12,134 nucleotides of DNA from an uncultured Oscillospiraceae bacterium (GTDB lineage: Bacteria; Bacillota; Clostridia; Oscillospirales; Oscillospiraceae): the NCBI GenBank assembly GCA_934572445.1, contig CAKTLD010000053.1:1-12134 (forward strand). The letters are read 5' to 3'. The position numbers and the translations under genes were made by a program. The notes under the pieces are model-generated. The model was not told where the DNA came from. It did not search any database and was given only the letters and a program-made list of their open reading frames with translations. Shown piece after piece: positions 7,188 through 12,134 of this stretch. Position 1 is the stretch's first letter, and each line of letters starts with the position of its first letter.

Positions 7188-7193
7188 ATTATA
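7188..7193 (-). promoter_or_regulatory. Weak -10 candidate (TATAAT) before the carboxypeptidase gene
   Basis: A perfect TATAAT lies in the 43-base gap between gerW and dacF, 30 bases before the dacF ATG. No credible -35 is found 16-18 bases upstream, where the sequence is purine-rich gerW coding DNA, and there is no TGN extension. It does not match the sigma-F or sigma-E consensus known for spore genes. It may be chance in an AT-rich gap or a factor-dependent promoter. Confidence 0.2.
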
Positions 7194-7200
7194 ACCGAAA

Positions 7201-7596
7201 TCAGTAGATTTCTTTCTCTTCCTTCTTTTTGTTGATGAAATTCTCCACACGGTCCATAACCTCGGGCACGAGGTCGAGCACGCGGTCGACCGTAGCGACC
7301 GCCGGAACGGCCACGGGCATCACGCGGGTAATACCGTCCTTGACGATCAGGAACGCAACGGGGTCGATCTTGACAGCAGCGCCGGCGCCGCCGCCAAAAT
7401 TGGTCTTCGCTGTGCCGTAGTCGCCGCCGCCGGAGCCGAAGCCGAAGCTGACGCGGGAGATGGGGATGACCGTCACGCCGTCTGGCGTGGTGATCGGTTC
7501 GCCGATGATGGAATTGGAATCGACCATCTCGCGGATCTTGCCCATCGCCGTATCCATGAGATCGTTCAGGGGGGCCTTCTTCTCAAGATTTTCCAT
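7201..7596 (-). CDS. gerW: Spore germination/sporulation protein GerW family (YtfJ)
   Basis: A protein of 131 residues matching the YtfJ/GerW family throughout. It has an N-terminal helix ending at VDSNSIIGEPI (26-35), then TPDGVTVIPISRVSFGFG (37-54), a glycine-rich loop (55-75), VKIDPVAFLIVKDG (75-88), and a C-terminal helix with a lysine/glutamate tail. There is no signal peptide or membrane segment. In Bacillus subtilis GerW is a spore protein needed for germination through the GerA receptor; the biochemical role is unknown. AAGGAAG precedes the ATG at 7596. The preceding gene is a DUF2953 (YtfI) homologue 19 bases away, a pairing also seen in Bacillus. This gene is the best direct sign that the organism is, or descends from, a spore former. 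Confidence 0.93.
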   Translation of the reverse strand: MENLEKKAPLNDLMDTAMGKIREMVDSNSIIGEPITTPDGVTVIPISRVSFGFGSGGGDYGTAKTNFGGGAGAAVKIDPVAFLIVKDGITRVMPVAVPAVATVDRVLDLVPEVMDRVENFINKKKEEKEIY

Positions 7597-7615
7597 GGTG
7601 TTCTTCCTTTCTCTT

Positions 7616-8320
7616 CTATGCTGACAGTTTTTCTGTTTGCTCTTGCGTATTATCGTCTTCCTGCTCTTCTCCTGCAGCGTCCGCCCCCTTGTGCGTGGGC
7701 GGCGCGTCGTTTCTGTGCGCCTTTTTAAAGCGCAGGAACCACTTCAGCAGCGGAATGGCAAGCGCGAACACGATAGCGAAAATATCGCCGATGCGCACGC
7801 TCAGGCCAACGGTCCCCTCCGCGTGCGTTTTCTCCGTATTGTAATCCATGCGCAGGTGCAGCGAGGGATGCGGGATGTTGAACAGCGCTTCCGCGCGCGG
7901 CATCAGCGTCCACATCGCGGCGCTGGCGTAGCCGTAGGTCTGCGCGATATCCGCGGGGTCCGCGCCGCCGAAGGTGACGAATATTTCCAGCGGGTCGATG
8001 CGGAGGCGGCGGCAAACGCTGCGCAGCATCGCCCCCAGTGCAGAAAAGGCTGTGGACACCAGATCTGTCAGCTCGTGGAAGGTTGGCTTCGGCAGGGAGC
8101 GTTTCTTTTGGGGCTTTTTCTCCGCCGTTTCATCCTTTTTCTTCGCTTCCTTCTGCTTCCCGGACGGCTTTTCGTCCTTCGGGACGATCGTCTTGCGGAC
8201 GGGGCCGATGCGCAGCTTCACGACAAGTTCCTTCCCGAAACGCACCTCAGCACCCACGCGGATCTGAGCGATGAGAAGCAGGAGCAGCACAATGATCCCG
8301 ATCACTTTCAGCGCAGTCAA
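7616..8320 (-). CDS. DUF2953 domain-containing membrane protein (YtfI-like)
   Basis: A protein of 234 residues of unknown biochemical function. A single hydrophobic helix lies at about 5-20, followed by a short beta-rich part (VRFGKELVVKLRIGPVRKTIVP) and a highly charged lysine-rich linker (about 50-82). The DUF2953 core (about 85-180) contains LRIDPLEIFVTFGGADPADIAQTYGYA, and a second hydrophobic segment follows at about 180-195, before an acidic tail. The start is TTG at 8320, supported by GGGAGG seven bases upstream; no ATG is near. It follows scpB by 29 bases and precedes gerW by 19. In Bacillus the YtfI/YtfJ pair is linked to sporulation, so a role at the forespore membrane is plausible but only inferred. 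Confidence 0.85.
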   Translation of the reverse strand: MTALKVIGIIVLLLLLIAQIRVGAEVRFGKELVVKLRIGPVRKTIVPKDEKPSGKQKEAKKKDETAEKKPQKKRSLPKPTFHELTDLVSTAFSALGAMLRSVCRRLRIDPLEIFVTFGGADPADIAQTYGYASAAMWTLMPRAEALFNIPHPSLHLRMDYNTEKTHAEGTVGLSVRIGDIFAIVFALAIPLLKWFLRFKKAHRNDAPPTHKGADAAGEEQEDDNTQEQTEKLSA

Positions 8321-8327
8321 TCGACCA

Positions 8328-8333
8328 CCTCCC
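8328..8333 (-). promoter_or_regulatory. Shine-Dalgarno that fixes the TTG start of the DUF2953 gene
   Basis: GGGAGG lies seven bases before the TTG at 8318-8320. The in-frame sequence immediately before it gives no better start, and the hydrophobic N-terminus of the product begins right after this codon. Confidence 0.75.
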
Positions 8334-8349
8334 TGTCATGTGTCGGACG

Positions 8350-8973
8350 TCAGGCGTCCGCGTTTTTCTTCTGCTCCCCCTGCGGCTCCAGCGAGCTGGG
8401 ATCAAGGATCGTGCCGTCCTCCGTCATGCGGAGCTGGCCGTCAGCCTCAAGGCCCGGCATTTCAGGCAGCTCTTCGAGCGAGCCCAGGTGGAAATCGCGC
8501 AGGAATTTTTTCGTCGTGCGGTACAGGCGGGGCCGCCCGGGTACCTGAAGCCTTCCGCACTCTTCGATCAGCCCGCGCTCCAGCAGCAGGCCCATAGTGT
8601 ATGAACTGTCCACCCCGCGGACCTGATCGACATAAGCGCGGGTCGTGGGTTGATAGTAGGCAACGATCGTCAGCACCTCCAGCGCAGGCTGGGAAAGCTT
8701 GGCGGTCTTGCGGATCTCAAAGGCCTTGCGGATCACCTCCGCATAGTCCGGCGCGGAGCAAAGCTGATAGGCGTCGTCCATGCGCACAAGGCGGATGCCG
8801 CGGCGCTCATAGGCGTAATGGTCAGCAAGCTTCTGCAGCACCTGCTCGGCCGTGGGCCGGTCCAGTTCCAGCGCAATGCAGATGCGGTCAATGCCCAGCG
8901 GCTCGCCGCTGGCAAATAGGATGCCCTCCATCGCCGCCTCGACCTCGCGCAGGTCCAAAGATTCCAAAGACAT
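8350..8973 (-). CDS. scpB: Segregation and condensation protein B
   Basis: ScpB is the winged-helix (kite) subunit of the SMC-ScpAB condensin complex, which compacts and segregates the chromosome. The 207-residue protein shows the family pattern: LREVEAAMEGILFASGEPL (8-26), a first winged helix to about 85, then LSQPALEVLTIVAYYQPTTRAYVDQVRGVDS (93-123) and GLIEECGRLQVPGRPRLYRTT (134-154) in the second. A short charged tail rich in glutamate, proline and glutamine follows residue 165. The ATG at 8973 has GGAG(A) about 5 bases upstream, overlapping the scpA stop region, and the gap to scpA is 9 bases. Length and order are typical. Confidence 0.96.
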   Translation of the reverse strand: MSLESLDLREVEAAMEGILFASGEPLGIDRICIALELDRPTAEQVLQKLADHYAYERRGIRLVRMDDAYQLCSAPDYAEVIRKAFEIRKTAKLSQPALEVLTIVAYYQPTTRAYVDQVRGVDSSYTMGLLLERGLIEECGRLQVPGRPRLYRTTKKFLRDFHLGSLEELPEMPGLEADGQLRMTEDGTILDPSSLEPQGEQKKNADA

Positions 8974-8982
8974 GATATCTCC

Positions 8983-9768
8983 TCACAAATTGATGGTTTT
9001 GGGCGCGTTTTCGTCGCACTCCACGGTACAGTCCGTATCGGAACCGGCGAGGCGGATGATCTTCTCACGGCAAAGCTCAAGCACGGCAATGAACGTGGCC
9101 ACGATCTCGCTGCGGCTGCGGCTGCCGCGGAACAGCAGGCGAAAACGCGTCATGCCGAATTCCTTCAGCCGGTGCAGGATCTCCTCCGCCTTGCCCTTGA
9201 CGGGATACGGCTCACGGCGCACGATCTCGCTCAGCGCCGCGCTGGGCGGCGCGCCGAGCTGCTCGCCGCGCTCAAGGATCGACTGCATGGCCAGCACAAG
9301 GTCCGCCTTCTCGTGATCGTATTCATAGATCCTCCCGCGCTGCATGGGCTCCGGCGCACGCGTCATGATGCTGCGGCCAAACTCGCCCATGGGCCCCAGC
9401 GTCTCCGTCAGCGTTTTGACGCGAAGGTAGGTATCCTTCTGCTGACGCTCTTTAAGCGATGCGATCAGCTCGTCCATCTCGCTCTGCGCCTGTTCATCCT
9501 CAAGAGAGAGCAGCATCCTCGTCTTAATATACATCAGGTGTGCCGCCATCGTGATGAACTCGCTTGCGACCTCCAGGTCAAGCTGCTTGCGCTGCTCGAG
9601 ATAGGCAAGGTACTGATCCAGGATCAGCGCGATGGGGATATCCTGGATCTCTATTTTATTTTTTGAGAGCAGGAAAAGGATCAGGTCAAGCGGACCTTCA
9701 AAGTCCTGCAGCGTTTCCGCGCTGCGCTCGTGGACCACACTCTCCAGCTTGAAAACGGGATTGTCCAT
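8983..9768 (-). CDS. scpA: Segregation and condensation protein A
   Basis: ScpA is the kleisin that bridges the SMC heads and binds ScpB in bacterial condensin. The protein has 261 residues. The N-terminal SMC-neck-binding helix bundle includes FEGPLDLILFLLSKNKIEIQDI (23-44) and later FITMAAHLMYIKTRMLL; the middle is charged. The C-terminal winged helix that binds the SMC cap spans about 195-245 and includes FRLLFRGSRSRSEIVATFIAVLEL. The first 22 residues are longer than in many ScpA proteins, where the FEGPLDL motif comes within about 10-15 residues. The ATG at 9768 lies 9 bases after the protease stop and has only a poor Shine-Dalgarno, so coupling to the upstream gene is likely. Confidence 0.96.
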   Translation of the reverse strand: MDNPVFKLESVVHERSAETLQDFEGPLDLILFLLSKNKIEIQDIPIALILDQYLAYLEQRKQLDLEVASEFITMAAHLMYIKTRMLLSLEDEQAQSEMDELIASLKERQQKDTYLRVKTLTETLGPMGEFGRSIMTRAPEPMQRGRIYEYDHEKADLVLAMQSILERGEQLGAPPSAALSEIVRREPYPVKGKAEEILHRLKEFGMTRFRLLFRGSRSRSEIVATFIAVLELCREKIIRLAGSDTDCTVECDENAPKTINL

Positions 9769-9777
9769 ACGTTTCGT

Positions 9778-10434
9778 TTATCTCACTATCAGATTTACCA
9801 GGAAGGCATATACGCGGTAGATGGCGGTACTGAGCAGATTGTCCCCCACGCCGAGCCAGACCAGCACGAGCAGCACGATCATGCCGTATTTTTCATAGCG
9901 CATAAGCTTTTCATACGCCGCATCCGGCAGAAACGCAAAAAGCACCTTCGAGCCGTCGAGCGGAGAAATGGGAATAAGGTTGAAAAGCCCCAGGCCGATG
10001 CTCATGCACGCCGTCATCGCAAGAAAGCTGAGAAGCCCGTTGCAAAATACGGTATCGACATAATGATGATACGCGATGCGCGCGCCGAACAGCAGCAAAA
10101 CGGCCAGCAGGAAATTGGAGACCGGCCCTGCCAGCGCCGTAAGCGCCATGCCCTGTCTCGGTTTTTTGAAATAGCGCATATCCACCGGCACGGGCTTGGC
10201 CCAGCCGAAGCCGACGAGCAACATTGCGGCAAAGCCGAACCAGTCGATATGGTGCAGGGGGTTGAGACTCAAGCGGTGGGCGCGCTTGGCCGTCGGGTCG
10301 CCGAGGGCGTAGGCTGCGAGGCCATGGCAGGTCTCGTGCACCGTCAGGCATAAAAAGACGCCGAACACGCGCAAAAGCGCATCGGTCAGCGCGGTCCAGT
10401 CCATCGACTGGAAAAGTTCCTGAAAGGTATTCAC
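9778..10434 (-). CDS. Site-2 protease family protein (peptidase M50)
   Basis: An integral membrane zinc metalloprotease of 218 residues, a compact S2P without a PDZ domain. The zinc-binding HETCH lies at residues 33-37 inside the first hydrophobic segment (about 22-45), and the second motif NLIPISPLDG (152-161) supplies the third ligand, D160. Further membrane segments lie at about 66-80, 97-120, 134-152 and 185-215. Such enzymes cut substrates within the membrane; the substrate here is unknown. The start is GTG at 10434, with GGAG seven bases upstream. It is the first gene after the 10492-10520 promoter and sits directly before scpA, an arrangement common in Firmicutes. Confidence 0.9.
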   Translation of the reverse strand: MNTFQELFQSMDWTALTDALLRVFGVFLCLTVHETCHGLAAYALGDPTAKRAHRLSLNPLHHIDWFGFAAMLLVGFGWAKPVPVDMRYFKKPRQGMALTALAGPVSNFLLAVLLLFGARIAYHHYVDTVFCNGLLSFLAMTACMSIGLGLFNLIPISPLDGSKVLFAFLPDAAYEKLMRYEKYGMIVLLVLVWLGVGDNLLSTAIYRVYAFLVNLIVR

Positions 10435-10491
10435 GCAATTTCTCCGTGCAGATTATGCAAATCAAATCGGATCGTGCATAAGATTGGTTTT

Positions 10492-10520
10492 ATTATAGCA
10501 GTATGATCCCCTTTTTACAA
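10492..10520 (-). promoter_or_regulatory. Near-consensus sigma-A promoter for the M50-scpAB operon
   Basis: On the minus strand TTGTAA (10515-10520) and a perfect TATAAT (10492-10497) are separated by exactly 17 bases. Transcription would start around 10484-10486, giving a leader of about 50 bases before the GTG at 10434. It is the strongest promoter in the window and fits the gene order. The -35 deviates from TTGACA at two positions. Confidence 0.8.
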
Positions 10521-10523
10521 GCC

Positions 10524-10573
10524 ATTTTGCAATTTTCGCTGCATTTTTCCTGCAAAAATCATCTGTATTTTTT
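10524..10573 (-). promoter_or_regulatory. Row of A/T tracts upstream of the -35, possible UP element or bent DNA
   Basis: Runs of four to six A or T bases occur at 10525-10528, 10533-10536, 10544-10548, 10554-10558 and 10568-10573. Their centres are about 8, 11.5, 10 and 14.5 bases apart, close to helical phase for the inner ones. They sit just upstream of the -35 in a stretch much more AT-rich than its surroundings. Phased A-tracts bend DNA and can contact the RNA polymerase alpha subunit. The role is inferred. Confidence 0.4.
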
Positions 10574-10577
10574 CAGG

Positions 10578-10595
10578 CAATCTGCACAATCTGCC
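10578..10595. repeat. Two tandem copies of a 9-mer, CAATCTGC plus one base
   Basis: CAATCTGCA (10578-10586) is followed at once by CAATCTGCC (10587-10595), immediately next to the run of six A that forms the metI terminator U-tract. A related AATCTGCAC also occurs on the opposite strand in the M50 leader (around 10446-10456). It could be a regulator site or chance; two copies are weak evidence. Confidence 0.3.
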
Positions 10596-10625
10596 AAAAA
10601 ACGCTCCGGCCGAAAGGCCGGAGCG
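10596..10625 (-). terminator. Intrinsic terminator of the metNI unit
   Basis: On the minus strand a perfect 10-base-pair stem (CGCTCCGGCC / GGCCGGAGCG) with a TTTC loop is followed at once by six T. It starts 20 bases after the metI stop. Stem 10602-10611 pairs with 10616-10625. It cleanly separates metNI from the M50-scpAB unit. Confidence 0.95.
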
Positions 10626-10645
10626 CTCGAGAGGATATGTCCTTT

Positions 10646-11350
10646 TTACTTTTTGAGCCGCTTGTCGCTCTTGAGGGCGAGACGCGTGCCGAGAGACTGG
10701 AATATCTGCACCAGAATGATGAGCAGCACGACGGCCGCGAACATCACAAGGTATTTATAGCGATAGTAGCCGTAGTCAATGGCGATCTTGCCGAGGCCGC
10801 CGCCGCCGATAATGCCGCTCATGGCCGAATAGCCGAGGATGGTCGTGAGCGCGATGGTGAAGTTCTGGAGGAGCGACGGGACGCTCTCGGGGATCATGAC
10901 CTTGCAGATGATCTGCATGGGCGCAGCGCCCATGCTCTGCGCAGCCTCGATGATGTTGGGGTCGACTTCACGCAGGCTGCTCTCGACGAGCCGCGCAACG
11001 AACGGGAACGCCGCCACGACCAGCGGAACGATAGTCGCGGTGGTGCCGACGGTCGTGCCGATGATCAGACGCGAGAGCGGGAAGACCATGATCATCAGGA
11101 TCAGAAACGGGATCGAGCGCAGCAGGTTGATGACAACATTCAGTACGCTCATCAGCCAGCGCGGCAGCGGCAGCACGCCGTCCTGCTCCCCCACCACCAG
11201 CAGCACGCCGAGCGGCAGGCCCAGCACGATAGCAAGCACGGTGGAGAGAACGGTGACATAGAACGTCTCCCAGACCGCCATGGGAAACTGCGTCTGCATG
11301 GCGGCAGTCAGCTCCGCGACGGATTCTGCGGAAAAGAGATTACTGTACAT
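10646..11350 (-). CDS. metI: Methionine ABC transporter permease MetI
   Basis: The membrane subunit of a MetNIQ-type importer for methionine, other methionine forms or related amino acids; 234 residues. About five hydrophobic helices are visible (roughly 30-56, 66-95, 100-120, 163-185 and 198-222). The binding-protein-dependent transport signature, EAAQSMGAAPMQIICKVMIP (135-154), is the EAA loop that docks on the ATPase. The TFYVTVLSTVLA start of helix 1 and the RSIPFLILMIMV segment are typical of MetI. GAGGAGG lies nine bases before the ATG at 11350, inside metN. It overlaps metN by 11 bases and is followed by the terminator, so no metQ lies downstream. Confidence 0.94.
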   Translation of the reverse strand: MYSNLFSAESVAELTAAMQTQFPMAVWETFYVTVLSTVLAIVLGLPLGVLLVVGEQDGVLPLPRWLMSVLNVVINLLRSIPFLILMIMVFPLSRLIIGTTVGTTATIVPLVVAAFPFVARLVESSLREVDPNIIEAAQSMGAAPMQIICKVMIPESVPSLLQNFTIALTTILGYSAMSGIIGGGGLGKIAIDYGYYRYKYLVMFAAVVLLIILVQIFQSLGTRLALKSDKRLKK

Positions 11351-12134
11351 CGACGCTTGCCTCCTCTACCTGAAGATTTTCAATACCCTTGAGAAATGTC
11401 ATCGCGCTTTCGAACTGCGCGTTCGGGACGCCCAGCAGCATGCTGCCGTAGACCTCCTCGGAAAGCTTCTGCGTGGTGGCGGAAATGACATTGGCGTTCA
11501 CGCCCTCCTCGGTCGCAAGCCGGGCGACCAGCGGGATGGCGGTCGTCTTCGCGCTGCGGAAGATCAGGCGGATGCGGCGCTCATGCAGGGGGTCGGAAAC
11601 ATCCATGTCCGCGCCGCGCGGAAAAACAAGATGGCGCGCCGCGGCGGACTTCGGTGCGGAGAAGACGGTGGAGACCAGCCCCTCCTCCACGACCTCGCCG
11701 TCATCCAAAATGGCGACATGGTTGCAGACCTCCTTCACCACGCTCATCTGGTGCGTGATGATGACGACGGTGATGCCGAGCTTGCGGTTGATGTCGCCGA
11801 TCAGCTCAAGAATCTGGCGTGTGGTCTTGGGGTCGAGCGCGCTGGTCGCCTCATCGCAGAGCAGGACCTTCGGGTCTGTTGCAAGCGCGCGGGCGATGGC
11901 GACGCGCTGCTGCTGACCGCCGGAGAGCTGGGCGGGGTAGACCTTGGCCTTATCCTTGAGCCCCACGATGTCGAGGAGTTCCAGTGCCCGCTGCTCGCGC
12001 CACTTCTTCTCTCCCCGCAATCCGGAAAGCTCCATCGGGAAGCAGACGTTAGCGAGGCAGTTTCGCTGCATCAGCAGGTTGAAGCGCTGGAAGATCATCG
12101 TGATCTCGCGCCGCGCCGCGCGGAGCTGCGCGGG
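11340..12134 (-). CDS. metN: Methionine ABC transporter ATP-binding protein MetN, 5' end off the window
   Basis: The cytosolic ATPase of the importer; 264 residues are visible and, compared with a usual length near 340, roughly 75-80 N-terminal residues including the Walker A motif lie beyond the edge. Present in order are the Q-loop (ITMIFQRFNLL), the ABC signature LSGGQQQRVAIARAL, Walker B VLLCDEATSALDP, and the H-loop VVIITHQMSVV. The C-terminal NIL (ACT-like) domain follows, about the last 95 residues, with LIFRSAKTTAIPLVARLATEEGVNANVI. In MetN this domain binds methionine and inhibits transport when the cell is replete. The frame reads without interruption to 12134. Any S-box or T-box leader and metQ would be upstream, outside the window. 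Confidence 0.94.
   Translation of the reverse strand, partial: PAQLRAARREITMIFQRFNLLMQRNCLANVCFPMELSGLRGEKKWREQRALELLDIVGLKDKAKVYPAQLSGGQQQRVAIARALATDPKVLLCDEATSALDPKTTRQILELIGDINRKLGITVVIITHQMSVVKEVCNHVAILDDGEVVEEGLVSTVFSAPKSAAARHLVFPRGADMDVSDPLHERRIRLIFRSAKTTAIPLVARLATEEGVNANVISATTQKLSEEVYGSMLLGVPNAQFESAMTFLKGIENLQVEEASVDVQ

Noticed and set aside
8344..8360. Hairpin CGGACG-CGTCCG followed on the plus strand by a T-run
   Set aside because: It looks like a small plus-strand terminator, but no plus-strand gene exists there. On the minus strand it overlaps the scpB stop and has no following T-run. The six-base stem is likely chance.
10503..10760. Plus-strand open frame beginning in the intergenic region
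   Set aside because: It runs through the metI terminator hairpin and the metI 3' end; its start has no Shine-Dalgarno and its protein has no recognisable features.
1..12134. Search for CRISPR arrays, insertion sequences, tRNA or rRNA genes, phage or defence genes
   Set aside because: No regularly spaced repeats, transposase motifs, terminal inverted repeats, tRNA-like cloverleaf or defence domains were seen. Almost all of the window is explained by conserved genes.

Overview
This window looks like a GC-rich chromosomal segment of an anaerobic, endospore-forming Firmicute of class Clostridia, possibly an Oscillospiraceae-type gut bacterium. The lineage is an inference. It rests on the IspH-S1 fusion gene, the sporulation protein GerW (YtfJ), a DUF2953-GerW pair, an S11 D-Ala-D-Ala carboxypeptidase, and the run of cmk-plsC-ispH-rpsA homologues. 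All 13 supported genes lie on the minus strand, so transcription runs from high to low coordinates. No plus-strand gene, RNA gene, mobile element or CRISPR array is supported.

Reading in the direction of transcription, the right end (12134 to about 10596) holds the 3' part of metN and all of metI. These are the ATPase and permease of a methionine-type ABC importer, and a very clear intrinsic terminator closes the unit. A short intergenic region (10435-10645) then carries a tandem 9-mer, a row of phased A-tracts and a near-consensus sigma-A promoter. That promoter opens a long unit that runs off the left edge: M50 site-2 protease, scpA, scpB, DUF2953 protein, gerW/ytfJ, dacF/dacB-like carboxypeptidase, rluB, RpiR-type regulator, HI0933/YtfP-like flavoprotein, cmk, plsC, and ispH fused to S1 domains. 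Gaps are 9 to 43 bases and four junctions overlap (dacF/rluB, rpiR/HI0933, cmk/plsC and plsC/ispH). No terminator is visible inside the unit.

The unit mixes chromosome segregation (ScpAB), spore and wall functions (GerW, carboxypeptidase), ribosome maturation and translation (RluB, S1), nucleotide supply (Cmk), phospholipid synthesis (PlsC) and isoprenoid precursors (IspH). Most of these neighbourhoods are known in Clostridia and Bacilli, so this is mainly a conserved housekeeping region and no novel defence or biosynthetic system was found. The most interesting signal is inside the ispH-S1 gene. An AT-rich patch holds a good extended -10 promoter candidate reading toward the S1 half. At the domain junction there is a Shine-Dalgarno-like GGAGGT followed by an in-frame ATG. 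Together they suggest, without proving, that a free S1 protein may be made from the fused gene. Several genes use non-ATG starts (GTG, TTG and possibly CTG).
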